Source: Gigaspora rosea (lineage: Eukaryota; Glomeromycota; Glomeromycetes; Diversisporales; Gigasporaceae). Taken from it: DNA of 64,000 nt. A program made the position numbers and the translations under genes. Below are positions 11,779 to 22,205 of the stretch, one piece after another. The DNA lies in NCBI GenBank assembly GCA_003550325.1, contig QKWP01000136.1, forward strand, positions 100,533-164,532, given 5' to 3'. Within the stretch, counting starts at the first letter, position 1. Every line of letters begins with the position of its first letter. The notes beneath the pieces are model-generated. The model had not been told where the DNA came from, made no database searches, and was given only the letters and a program-made list of their open reading frames with translations.

Positions 11779-14700
11779 ATGGACAATGGTTTAAATTTTA
11801 GGGTAGCATGTCATAACATTAATGGGTTGAAAAGCGAGGGTTATATTAAATTAACAGAGTTATTAGAGTGGGCTACGGAAAAAGATATTGGTATATTGGG
11901 CATAGCAAAGTCAAATATAACGAACAAGGAGGGGCGATATTTAATTAAGGATGTTTCAGAGGATCAGTTTGTAAGCTTTTGGTCAAACGCAGATAAAGAC
12001 AAAAGAAAGGGCTCTGGGGTAGGGTTAATTGTAAGAAGAAACTGGGCAGAGCATGCAGCAAGAGTAATATATAAAAGTGAATATATGATAGAGATTACAT
12101 ATTTTAAACAACTGGAAATTATAGTGCTAATGCTCTATATACCAACGAATAATAAAGAGCAAGAAAAGAAAATACAACAACAGGTGATACAAAGATTTAT
12201 GAGAAGGAAAGATGCCTCCCAATTCATTTAATGGGTGATTTTAATCACGTACTGGATAGAGACCTTAATCGTATTGGTGATGAAATAGCTGCAACCAAGA
12301 GAAAGTTGCCACTATACATGTGATTAAAGAGTCAGGATTTCCAAGACTCATTTCGTGTTCTAAACCCATACGTGAAAGCTTTCACGTGGACAAATCATAG
12401 ACAAAAAATAAGGATTGATCAAATCTGGGTTTCAGCAGACCTATCTAAGGCTACACATGAAGCTGGGATTCAGGATGCCAGCTTTATTACAAGTAGTGAT
12501 CACAGCTTGGTCGTTACCAATATCGCACTAGAGAACCTTGTTCAAGCAGCTCAGATTAAAAGGAAAAAAGTACTATGAAAAGTGTTCATGTATGATAAAG
12601 CCTCCGACAACGATTAGGAAAACTACAAATGTGACTTATCAAAGTATTTGGAGGGTAAAAAAAGTATACAAGAGATGCTACGTGACAATAGCAAGAAGGA
12701 GCTTGCTAATCAGATTGATTTGTGCTGGGACGCAATAACCGAAGAGATAATTCAGGCAGCAAATAAAAATATCCCCTTTAAAAAAGTTCCAAACACAGTT
12801 GCAAACAGAAAGAAGAAGTTGATGGAAGAGCGATCCCCTGTCCTGCAGGATACGATTAAGCTTAGTAAAATATTACGGTTTCTTAAGAACAAAGTTGACT
12901 TAGCAACTCCCAAACAAGAAGAGGTAAATGACTCAATTAAAAAGATTAACAGAAAACATAAAACAAGGATCCCATTAGTCAAGAGGAGAGTAAATTCAGA
13001 TCTAGTTGAGAACATTAAAGGCTGGTGGAAGTTACTGAAATCATGTTGGCATGCAGAAGAGGAAAAAGCTAAAAGAAGCGAGATTTTTGAACATACCAAG
13101 GCCAGATATAAAAGAATAGCACGAGAGCAAGAGAAAATGATCACGAGTCGGTTAGAAAGACCATTTAAAAGAATACAGATCGATTGCTTGCTTATAGAAG
13201 AGGGCAACAAGACAAGATTAATAACAAGTCCTGATGAAGTGCTGGAAAAAACTAATGAACACTTTCACAATCAGTTCCAGAAATGGAAAGCCACATAGAC
13301 TTGGTTAAAAATAGCTGGGAGGAGACTTACAAACCACAGGAGAGGATACAAGAAAGATGGTACAGTTCTCTGGAAGAGGAAATTTAGGAAGATGAGTGGG
13401 TCCAAATATTAAGCGAAGTTAAATGTAGCTCAGCTCCTGGTGTGTCAGGCATCAGTTATACGCTAATCAAAAAAGCAAACTCCAAAACGCAAAGTATCTT
13501 CAGGCAGTTTGCAAACCTGTGCCTTAAAAAGGGAGAAGTGCCAAAAAAGTAGAAAATAGCTCAACTATATCCAATCCCCAAGGGTACTGACTGGGAATTA
13601 AATTTAGCCAAAGTTAGACCAATAGCTCTTCTAGAAACGTTTAGAAAATGTATCACCAAGATTTATACAAAGCGCCTTTCTAAAATAATTAAGGACAAAC
13701 AAATCCTTAAAGGCCCAAATTATGCCGCCTTGCCTGGAAACTCAACTGAAGAGCCAGTACAGATAATGAATGCATTAATGAAAGATGCAAAAGAAAAGAA
13801 TAAGGAAATGTGAATTGTATTGCAAAATATGATTCAGTATCACTAGAGACACTTAGGTGGCTTTGTTACGAATTAAAATGATAGAGAAAGATATCAAATT
13901 TATTGGAAACTTGTTTGACAAGAGACATATTAGAGTAATAACAAGCTTTGGTCTTTCACCTGCCTTCGTAGCAAACGATGGAATAGATCAGGGTGAAGTT
14001 ATTTCACCAATAATATGGTGAATTTTTTATGATCCACTCTTAACAAAAGTCCAAGAAAATGCAAGTTTGGGATATGAAGCTGAGGTTAGAGTTCCAATTT
14101 GCCTCAAAACAAATATAGTAGAAACACAGAAGATCCGACAAGCAGTGATTGCATACTCAGATAATACAATATGGATTGCAAAAAGTAAGCCGGAGATAGA
14201 AACGATTCTGAGAATAGCTGAAGAATTCTTCTTACTGAATGATATACAAATCAATGAGAGGAAGTGCAAACTAATAATTATAAATAGGAAAAAAGGTGAA
14301 GAAGATGAAATTCAAATCAATCAATGCAAGGTTAAAGCGGCGAAGGCAAACGAAGTAGTTAAAATGCTAGGAATCTGGATAAGTAGTAGAATGAAAAGGC
14401 CTTGATCAAAAACAAGCCAAAAGAAATTGTCCGGCAAACAACACTGGCTTTACAGTGGAAAAAATAACAATCAGCCAGCTGGCATACATAAATAACATGG
14501 TCCTAGTCCTAGTACCCAAGTTGAGCTATATACTGCAAGTGTCCAAGTTAAGCGAAGTCTCACTACAAAAATTCAGCAACCATACATAAGACTTGTGAAA
14601 AATAAACTTGAATTAGCAAGAACAATAGGAGATTATGTTATAACGCACAAAAATATTGATGGTTGCAAGTCCTTGGTTCAAGGGGTTTACACCAAGCAGA

Positions 14701-16986
14701 TAATATCGCTACAGAATAGATTAAACAGTGCTAACGCAGTGGGTACTATAGTGCAGATACGAATTAAACAGGGGCTCCTCGATGCTGGGCTTTGCAAAAT
14801 GTCCTGGGAAACTCACGAAATCAAAGCATTGCGAAAGATCTGCAAAAACAATTTAGCATGTAAAGGCGAGTAAATTGGAAATCAGATTCAATATGAGCGA
14901 AAGTCTATGGTACATACCTGGAGAAGGGGCTACTATAAGAGAAGCTCTAATTAAAGCAGGAAAACTGCACTAGGTAAAAGACCTGCAAAAACTGAATCTG
15001 TACTATATAGAGCAACTTCTAGATACAAAAGGCAATTACTTGTGAAGTTGGCAACAGATCAAGATCATCTGGAAAAAATCAAGTAAAGGAAAAGTAGCGA
15101 ACTGGTACAAGGAGCTTGTTAAGGTCATATGCATAAAAGATTCTGGCAGACATGTCCGCAAGGGTTCCAGAAAGAAGAAGCATCTGCAAAGGAAAGTAGT
15201 ATTGCTTTTAAAAGAAGACCAATTTCGGATGACAAGAGGAAAAAAGATTGGATTCTATGTAAAGGTCAGAAAATGAACCAGAGGTAAGAAGAATTAAGAA
15301 AAAAAGAAAAAATGATGTTCTTATAAGTCACTGGGATATTGTGAACCAAATGGACCAGAAGAACCTTGGTCCCAGAAGTATAATTAAACCCAAGTTATTA
15401 GAGGAGTCTACGATTAGCACGTGGACCAAAAAGAGCAAAATTGTCACAAGTCTTCCCGGCCCCCTGGTTAACGAAAATGGAAAAACCTACCCATTCACAG
15501 TAGCAGATCTTCAGCAAATAATTGATTCGGAAAGAGCAAACCTGAAAGAAACAGAAGCTAAAGTAACCCAAGTGTTGGTAAAAGAATTAGACATAGAGTT
15601 AGTTGAACGACATGGTCTAGATCAACTAACACTAAAAACACTCATGAAGCAACTGGAAAGAAATAAAGAAAGAACTGCGAGCAACATTGTCATTTATACT
15701 GATGGGTCTTTAAATTTAGAAGCTGGTAAGGCACATATGGGTGCATGTTGGATATGGATAAATGAGGCTAATGGTGTAGTAGTGGAAGAAGGTTGCAGTA
15801 GAGTTGAAGGCTGGCCATCTTCGACCAAAGCAAAATTGGTAGCAATAATGTTAGTAGTTTTGTCGGTACCTAGTGATAGTAATTAGATCAGATAGTGCAT
15901 CAGCAGTAGTGGTATTAAGAAGGGATACATCACTTCACGAGGCAAGGAAATGGGTTAAACAAAAAAACTTCAGTCTTGTGATGAAAATCAAGGATATAGT
16001 CTTAATTAAAAACTTAGATCTTACATTAAAGAAAGTTAAGAGCCTCAGCGACTACAAATGGAACACTATAGCAGATAAGTTAGCTAAAAAAGGCTCCAGG
16101 CAAGAAAATCACATCGGCGCTATAGCAGAAAGCAATCCTTGGCTAACATGCCAGTTGAAATGGAAACAATATACGGTGGAGTCAGACACAAGGTCCTTTC
16201 TACAAAAGGTTTTTAAAGCAAGAACTAGTGCAAGATGGTCACTGTTTAAAGCAATGCAGAAGTTAGAAATCTCTCACGATGTAAGTAGTAATAGTGAAAA
16301 TGTAACATGGCAAAGGTTCTGGTTACACCTACATGACCTATCAAGCATAAGATGCACGTCGTTAGAAAAGAGTAAACGTTTGTCCTTCTGGTTTAAATGT
16401 TTGCTGGAGGAACTGCCAGTTTTAAAGAGATTAAAAGAAAGGAAGCCAGAAATTTATAAGGAGGAATTGTGTGTTAACTGTAATGCAGGAGTTGTTGAAT
16501 CATCTAATCATCTATTCGAATGTGAAGTGTACATATTTGATTGGTACAACATTGAAGCAGTCGCAACGGAAGTGGTGTGGCACAAGTTCCCAGACGATGT
16601 ACGTAAGAAATTAAGTCTACCAATTTAGAGAAATACTTATGAAGAGGACAAAACAAGAGAAGGTCGAGGCAAGAAAAAACTATGTAAAAGGCTTTTGTAC
16701 AGAAGAGACGTATTCGAACTTCAGCAGATTCTTGGGTGCAGGCAAGGAACTGAAAGCATGTATTAAGACATTGATGTACACATGGCGAAACGGCTTCCAT
16801 GATTTTGTTTGGAAAAAGAGATGCCACCAGGTTGCATTATGGGAGAAACAAAAGGGTATTACGACTAAAGAGAAGAGAAAGAAGAGACCTGAAACAAAAA
16901 GGGGAAAAAAGGGGAAAAGAAAGGAGAAAAAACCCCTGTACAAGCAATACCGAAGAGGGGTTAAATATAGAGGAGAATATGAATAA
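11779..16986 (+). pseudogene. LINE-1 ORF2: endonuclease-reverse transcriptase-RNase H polyprotein, multiply broken
   Basis: Domains in order: exonuclease-endonuclease-phosphatase domain (RVACHNINGLKS at the start; GDFNHVLDRDLNRIGDE near 12235; SDHSLV near 12500); reverse transcriptase (APGVSGISYTLIKKA near 13435; VRPIALLETFRK near 13615; GIDQGEVISP near 13985; YSDN near 14157 in place of the usual YxDD); RNase H (IYTDGSL near 15695, RSDSAS near 15885, NTIADKLAKKG near 16060); Cys/His knuckle (CVNC ... H ... C near 16470-16530); and a basic lysine-rich tail. Stops at 12321, 12576, 12615, 13385, 13550, 13811 and 14019 all fit TGG, CAG or CGA codons changed by a single C:G to T:A transition. There are also frameshifts near 12210, 15875 and 16630. 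The second catalytic Asp of the RT appears to be Asn. Inactive. Confidence 0.85.
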
Positions 16987-17639
16987 AAGATGGAAAGAGA
17001 TGATAGAGAATTACATTAGGAATGGCATTAAGCCATTTTGGTTTGGCTCTTGACGGGGCTGACAATGTCTTCTACTTCTTCCGGGAGGTAGTGCGACAGG
17101 TCGCACTAGTGGTTGCTTATAAAGTGATCGAGTGATGCTGGACCTGCTATATGTGGATATTAGAGTAAATGTTATATGTATTTCTTTTTTCTTGTAATAA
17201 AGGTACCAACGAGACTGTCAAAGAGTTAAAAAATATATATATATATATATATATAGTAAAATTTAGCAAGAAATTTTTTTTTGTATAAAAAAAAGTAGTT
17301 CATAGACAAAATTTTTAGTTAAAAGTGATTTTTTAAAAAATTCTTATTTTTGTTATACAAAATTGCTTTGTATGTTATACCTGATCTTTAATTCTAATTG
17401 AATTGGTAAAATTTACCATTAGTGAGCATTAAACTTATCTACATAAATATAGTAGTTCTAATAATTTTGTAAAAATTTTTGTTAAGTTTTAATTAGATAG
17501 TTATTAAAAAAATTAAATTTTAAATTTATTAACTTAAGCAATTAGTGTTTATTAAAATAAAAATTTAAATTAAATTTATTTATAAAAAATTTTTATATAA
17601 TAAAAAAATTTATATATTTAAAATAATATTTGGTATTTA

Positions 17640-17960
17640 TATACTTAAAATTTGAGAATTTCTATTTGTACCCGGTGGATATATACCACTCCCATAGCAA
17701 ATCAATTAGATTTTAGGATCTTGTATAATGTAACATGATCCAAATTTGCAAAACAAATATTCATTTTATTAAAAATTGCTTATTGCTCAAAATTTGTATA
17801 AAAAATCTTTCATGCTCTAACAAAAAGTTTTTTTTAAACGATTTTACTACATAATTACCAAACCCTAATCCTAAACTTGGTGCTTACCCTAACACTAAAC
17901 TAACGAATACAAAAATTTAATTCTATAACATAGTTAAATATTGTTATTATTGTAAATGGG
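17640..17960. mobile_element. MITE, CCCTAA-containing family (relative of the 52165 copy)
   Basis: Shares the block AACAAATATTCATTTTATTAAAAATTGCTT, CTCTAACAAAAAG and an internal CCCTAATCC/CCCTAACAC tract with the copy at 52165-52510. Borders are approximate; the left part contains a GGTGGATATATACCAC palindrome. Confidence 0.5.
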
Positions 17961-18254
17961 TATTTGACCCTATGAATAAAAATTTTGTAGTTTGTATAAC
18001 TGGGTAGCATATCCTATAGTTTTTTTCTTAAAATTTATATAAATAAAATTTTTTTATAATTATTTAAAAATTTTTAATATATGTTAAAAATCTATATATA
18101 ATTTACTATATATAGTGATTTATTTACTAAATTTAATAGATTAGAGCTTGGACCTAGATATCCAGATATTTGTTATATTTACCTATTTTACAGAGCTAGA
18201 TATAGATAACTATTAGGTTTTATTTGGCAAATAACTAGATAAATATATAGATAA

Positions 18255-18773
18255 GGGGCATCCATAAATAACATTATATACCCCCTCATAGTAGCGCTTG
18301 ACCCCCCTTTACTATATAAAAAATTTTCAAAATCCGTATGTTTATATATAAAATTTTACAAAAACTTGAATTTATTGTGATACAATAATCTGATTTGGAT
18401 GATTTAGGTACTATTTGATTTGTATCAGTGAGAAGAATCCAATAATACCAAAATCATTTTATTTGGATTACTGGATCAATAGTTATTTACAATAAACTAT
18501 TAATTTTATAGTAATTTTATAAGAAAACATAATAACAAAAGTGGCCAATAACTTTTGATCTAGTGATCCAACTAAATAAAATTGGTACCATTCACTTCTC
18601 TCACCGAGACGAATCGAATGGTACCAATTTCATTAAATTTGGACCACTGGTTCAATTTTTAGCCAATTTTTTCTAACAAAATTACGTTATATTTTTTTGA
18701 CCCCCTACTTATTGAGAAAATGGTATCATTCATCCAACTCCCTCTTGTATAATATTATTTATGGATGCTCCCT
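18255..18773. mobile_element. MITE with GGGGCATCCATAAATAA termini
   Basis: The left terminus GGGGCATCCATAAATAA and the right terminus TTATTTATGGATGCTCCCT are inverted repeats. The interior folds back on itself: GATCxAxTGATCCAACTAAATAAAATTGGTACCATT pairs with its complement around CTCTCACCGAGACGAATC near 18600. About 520 bp, non-coding. A related element with the same left end starts at 28281. Confidence 0.7.
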
Positions 18774-18883
18774 AACCAGATATCCTATGGATAACTGATT
18801 AATTTTACAAATATTTGAATAAACTAGATAACAGATATCTTATAGATAAATAATTAATTACAGATATCTGGATAGAAAATTTC

Positions 18884-19120
18884 TAAATTTACACATGTAT
18901 TTAAATATGAGTATTAATTTGTAAATCCAAACATGACAACTAACAAAAGAATTAAACCTCTTGTTTATAATTAGGGTAAGAGTAAGGTTTGGGATTGGGT
19001 GAAGCATAGTTTATACCAAAATTTTGCAATGAGTTTTTTTTTAAAAGCCAAAAGATGGTTTCATAATTAGATTTTGAAAAATAACAATACCCCATGTATA
19101 TACACTAGTGTACAAATAGT
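18884..19120 (-). mobile_element. MITE, TTAGGG-containing family, copy b
   Basis: The right end ACTAGTGTACAAATAGT is identical to that of the 50901-51182 copy. Internal landmarks are TTAGGGTAAGAGTAAGG, TTTATACCAAAATTTTGCA and GATGGTTTCATAATTAGATTTTG. The left end is diverged. Confidence 0.6.
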
Positions 19121-19667
19121 AATTTTCATCTGAATAAACAGAATAGCTAGCAAATAGTACAAGCTCAGATGGATAATATATATTTATTATATATTTGTAT
19201 ATGCATATTCAAGTTTATTAATAAATATTTGCTTATTAAACAAATACTATATAGTCTAACCTCTTTCTAGTCACACCCTATATGTCATACATCTATATAA
19301 GCACCTAAATTTGTGCAACAGACTTAAATAAGTAAAAAAACCTTATTATAGTTACAAATTATTTATAACCACTATCACAAAAAAATTTTAAAGTTTTGTT
19401 AACATTATTACTAATATACTCTTGCTATAATTAGCAAATTTCAGCTAAATATAGATTATAATAACTGATTGGCCAATATTCATATTCATGTATATTTAGT
19501 TTTCTATTAAAATTCTTAAAGGTTTGACAACTAATAACTTTTGATACAGTGATCCAATTTGGATAAAATGAACACCAAAATATTTATCTCAATAAGACAA
19601 TTCTAACAGACATAAGACATGTCTACCTTAAAATGGATCAAATTGTTTCTATAATAAAAATTTTTAA

Positions 19668-20380
19668 GGGTGTGGCGCCTTAGAGAAGTGGTCAAGGTAT
19701 CACTCTCCAAGTGGCAGGTTGACATTTCGAATCCCACTGGCGACGTTTTGAAGCTAAATCTGCATTCGGTGATTGTGGCTTATGAGCGGTTGGGCGCTAA
19801 ACCTGTAACCTTGGTTCTACCATCTTGAATGGGAGCCTGCGGGCGCAATGATGTACGTTCTACATCGCAAATCCGGGAACCGGAAAAAACCAACAAGAAC
19901 CCGTTTGGCAAGACCCGAGTTAGGAGGTAGGGAAAATCGGTCCTTATGGTATGCACCAAAAGAAGGCGGATACTACGATTGAAACGAACCTAATAAAGGG
20001 CAGGTAACCTCGGTTACCAAATCTGGGCAATGGTACATGTATGGGACATGGAAGGTGTCACGGTAGGCTCTTGTGCGAGGGTAAAGTAGCCCTTAGGTTA
20101 TTGATATCTAAAAGGGTTGTGGCCCTACAATATCTGCTTAAAATGTAGTGCGTCGGGTAGTAATAGGAGGACCATGAACCAGAGGGTTTAAATAGACAAT
20201 TCCCGTAGTTGGGTTGTAGGTATGGCAGCTAGTGTAGAACCTTCGGGCGGACTACTTAAATTAGGCACCAAAAGTGCATGTGTGGCTAGTTGTATCCTCA
20301 TTCATATAACAAATATTACGTCACTATAACTCATAATAAAATCTCAGCCATAGCACACGGCCTCTAAACATAAAAAAAAA
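19668..20380 (+). mobile_element. tRNA-headed SINE-like retroposon, 713 bp, with target-site duplication
   Basis: A strikingly GC-richer insert. It starts with a tRNA-like head (19672-19745): an A-box-like TTAGAGAAGTGGTCAAGG, an anticodon-arm-like CACTCTCCAAGTG and a B-box-like TTTCGAATCCC. It ends in TAAAAAAAAA. It is flanked by the perfect 17-bp direct repeat ATAATAAAAATTTTTAA at 19651-19667 and 20381-20397. The ~640-bp body has no long reading frame and no similarity that I recognise to the LINEs here. Head, A tail and duplication together are diagnostic of LINE-mobilised retroposition. Pol III transcription is inferred from the boxes. It is long for a SINE. Confidence 0.8.
19671..19745 (+). 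promoter_or_regulatory. tRNA-like internal pol III promoter (A and B boxes) of the SINE-like element
   Basis: A-box-like TTAGAGAAGTGG and B-box-like (T)TTCGAATCCC are spaced about 45 bp apart, as in tRNA genes. The acceptor arms do not pair well, so this is a tRNA-derived promoter rather than a functional tRNA gene. The anticodon-loop text CTCTCCAAG is closest to a Gly(TCC)-type tRNA, with low certainty. Confidence 0.55.
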
Positions 20381-20397
20381 ATAATAAAAATTTTTAA

Positions 20398-21335
20398 AAA
20401 AATATACGGATTTGCTATAAACTTTGAGCCAAAGATCCTATTCAGCTTACTAATTAACTTCAAATTAAATTTTTTGTAAATATAAAGCACAGAGAGGAAA
20501 AAAGGTAGTACAAAAATTATATTAAAATTTTGCCAATTTTGTACTTTTTCAAAATGAAACTTTACCAAAAACAAAAAATTTACTAATTTTAAATTAGCAT
20601 TATGTGTAAAATTATGCTCTGAACAACTTTACTTAGGCGATCAAAGTAGATTACCTTGTAAGAAAATGAGTTGTCTATATACTATATTAAAACTTTTTTG
20701 GTTTGTAATATAAAACTCCTTTTTTATCAAGATAACCTGCTTTGGGCCTCTAAGTAAACTTGTTCAGGGGGTATTTCTACTTGGTTTGAGATCAAATACG
20801 TTTTCTTAGACCTTTTCTGAGTAAAAAATATGGTTAAAGCTAAATAAAAAAATTTTTTCTTTTAGAAAAAAATTTTTTGTCTAACTCTAACCTATTTTTC
20901 ATTCAAAAAAGGTCTGAAAAAACATGGTTTGATCTCAAATCGAGTAGAAATACCCCCTGAACAAGTTTATTTAGAGGCCCAAAGTAGGTTATCTTGATAA
21001 AAAAGGGTTTTATATTACAAACCAAAAATTTTTAACTTTAGTATATAGGCAACCCATTTTTCATACAAGGTAATCTACTTTGGTCGCCTAAGTAAAGTTG
21101 TTCAGAGCATGTTTTTACATGTAACTACTAATTTAAAATTAGTTAATTTTTGTTTTTGGTAAAATTACATTTTGAAAAAGTACAAAATTAGCAAAATTTT
21201 AATCCAATTTTTATACTACCTTTTTCTTTTCTCTGTGCTCTATATTCTCAAAAAATTTAATTTGAAGTTAATTAGTTAAGCTAATTAGGATCTTTAGCTC
21301 AAAGTTTATAGTAAATTTATATGTTTTTTTATAAA
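20398..21335. repeat. Giant palindrome, ~470-bp arms
   Basis: The two halves are near-complete inverted copies about a centre near 20862 (between AAATTTTTTCTTTTAG and AAAAAAATTTTTTG). Paired landmarks: AAACTTTGAGCC/AGCTCAAAGTTT, AGAGGAAAAAAGGTAGTA/TACTACCTTTTTCTTTTCT, GATCAAAGTAGATTACCTTG/CAAGGTAATCTACTTTGGTC, TCAGGGGGTATTTCTACT/AGTAGAAATACCCCCTGA. No protein-coding content; the short frame at 20344-20574 lies inside one arm. A hairpin-type DNA element is likely. Confidence 0.85.
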
Positions 21336-21780
21336 TTTATATGCTTTGATTTTTGGAATTTATAAAAAAAGCTTATTTTTTTTAAAACTTTAAAGCTATA
21401 ATTTTTGATCTACTGGTCCATTTTAAATAATTTTACTACCAAAATGTTCATCTTTTTGAGATGATACTAACAAGTCCAAAATCATAAAAATTCAATCACA
21501 GGGTTATTAGAAAATGTACTGTCAAATAGATGATGCACCTAAAATTGGTTTGATCTATATCAAACCAATTTTAGGAGCATCACCTATTTGATAGCTATTT
21601 TCTTATGACCCTGTGATTAGATTTTTATGATTTTTAACTCATTAGAATTGTCTTAAAAAAATGAACAGTTTAGTAGTAAATCATTTAAAATGGACCAGTA
21701 GATTAAAAATTATTTAGCTTTAAAGTTTTAAAAAAATAAGCTTTTTTTATAAATTCCAAAAATCAGAGCATATGTTTGAT
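21336..21780. repeat. Second palindrome, ~215-bp arms
   Basis: Centred near 21555 (GGTTTGATCTATATCAAACC). The left-arm landmarks TTTGATTTTTGGAATTTATA, GATCTACTGGTCCATTTTAA and CAATCACAGGGTTATTAG reappear inverted on the right. It abuts the previous palindrome directly. The words ATCTACTGGTCCA/TGGATCAAAAGTTATT link it to the hairpin families at 18255, 19510 and 28281. Confidence 0.85.
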
Positions 21781-22104
21781 TATAGAAAGCAATGAATGGA
21801 ACATGTCCTATGTCTGCTAATAAATTCAAGATCATTAAATTTCAATCACTTGTTCCTAAGATTGTTAAGAAACTGTATTATTTTATATATTTAAGAATTG
21901 ATTAAATTTAAATATCTAAGTAAAAAATTCTTAATGATCTTAGTATTTATAATTAGATTTGGATAATTTTAGACTCTTTAGAATTGTGTTATTAAGTCAA
22001 ATACTCTAGTAGTCATTTTATTCAAATTGGTCCACTGGATCAAAAGTTATTCACTATTAAATATTTTAAATTTTTTAATAGTATTTCAAATATGTACAAA
22101 CTTA

Positions 22105-22205
22105 TTAGCCTTTGGTTATGTGACATTCTAGACATTTTATTTATAGTCATACCTCTATATAATTAACAAAATAGAGCACAACCAACTTGTGATTACAGAA
22201 AAGTC
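22105..22205 (-). repeat. Dispersed repeat (inverted partner at 29522-29632)
   Basis: TATTTATAGTCATACCTCTATA and CAACCAACTTGTGATTA are the inverted counterparts of TATAGAGGTGTGACTATAAATA and AATCACCAAGTTGGTTG. A more diverged relative lies near 19255-19330. Non-coding. Confidence 0.55.

Larger units (their letters stand above)
9785..17247 (+). mobile_element. LINE-1: near full-length non-LTR retrotransposon, decayed
   Basis: A 7.46-kb insert of visibly higher GC than its flanks. It is bounded by the 15-bp direct repeat TATATATAGTAAAAT at 9770-9784 and 17248-17262. The 3' end is GAGTTAAAAAA followed by a (TA)n tract, as expected for target-primed reverse transcription. Inside are ORF1 (10207-11713) with RRM-like modules and ORF2 (11779-16986) with APE-type endonuclease, reverse transcriptase, RNase H and a C-terminal Cys/His knuckle. 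Frameshifts and stops make it non-autonomous now. The TA-rich duplication could be off by a few bases. Confidence 0.85.
19510..22080. repeat. Nested hairpin cluster (outer inverted repeat)
   Basis: 19515-19640 (AACTTTTGATACAGTGATCC ... CTAACAGACATAAGACATGT) is the diverged inverted partner of 21785-22070 (ACATGTCCTATGTCTGCTAA ... GGTCCACTGGATCAAAAGTT). Two further palindromes (20398-21335 and 21336-21780) and the SINE-like retroposon lie between these arms, implying successive insertions into one hairpin element. Confidence 0.55.

Noticed and set aside
12752-13210. Minus-strand ORF of 152 aa
   Set aside because: It lies antisense to LINE-1 ORF2, whose plus-strand translation has clear domain continuity.
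19671-19745. Functional tRNA gene
   Set aside because: A and B boxes are present but acceptor and T arms do not pair properly, there is no terminator after it, and it is the head of a retroposon with a target duplication.
20344-20574. 76-aa minus-strand ORF
   Set aside because: It starts within the retroposon tail and runs through one arm of the palindrome; the matching arm does not keep the frame.
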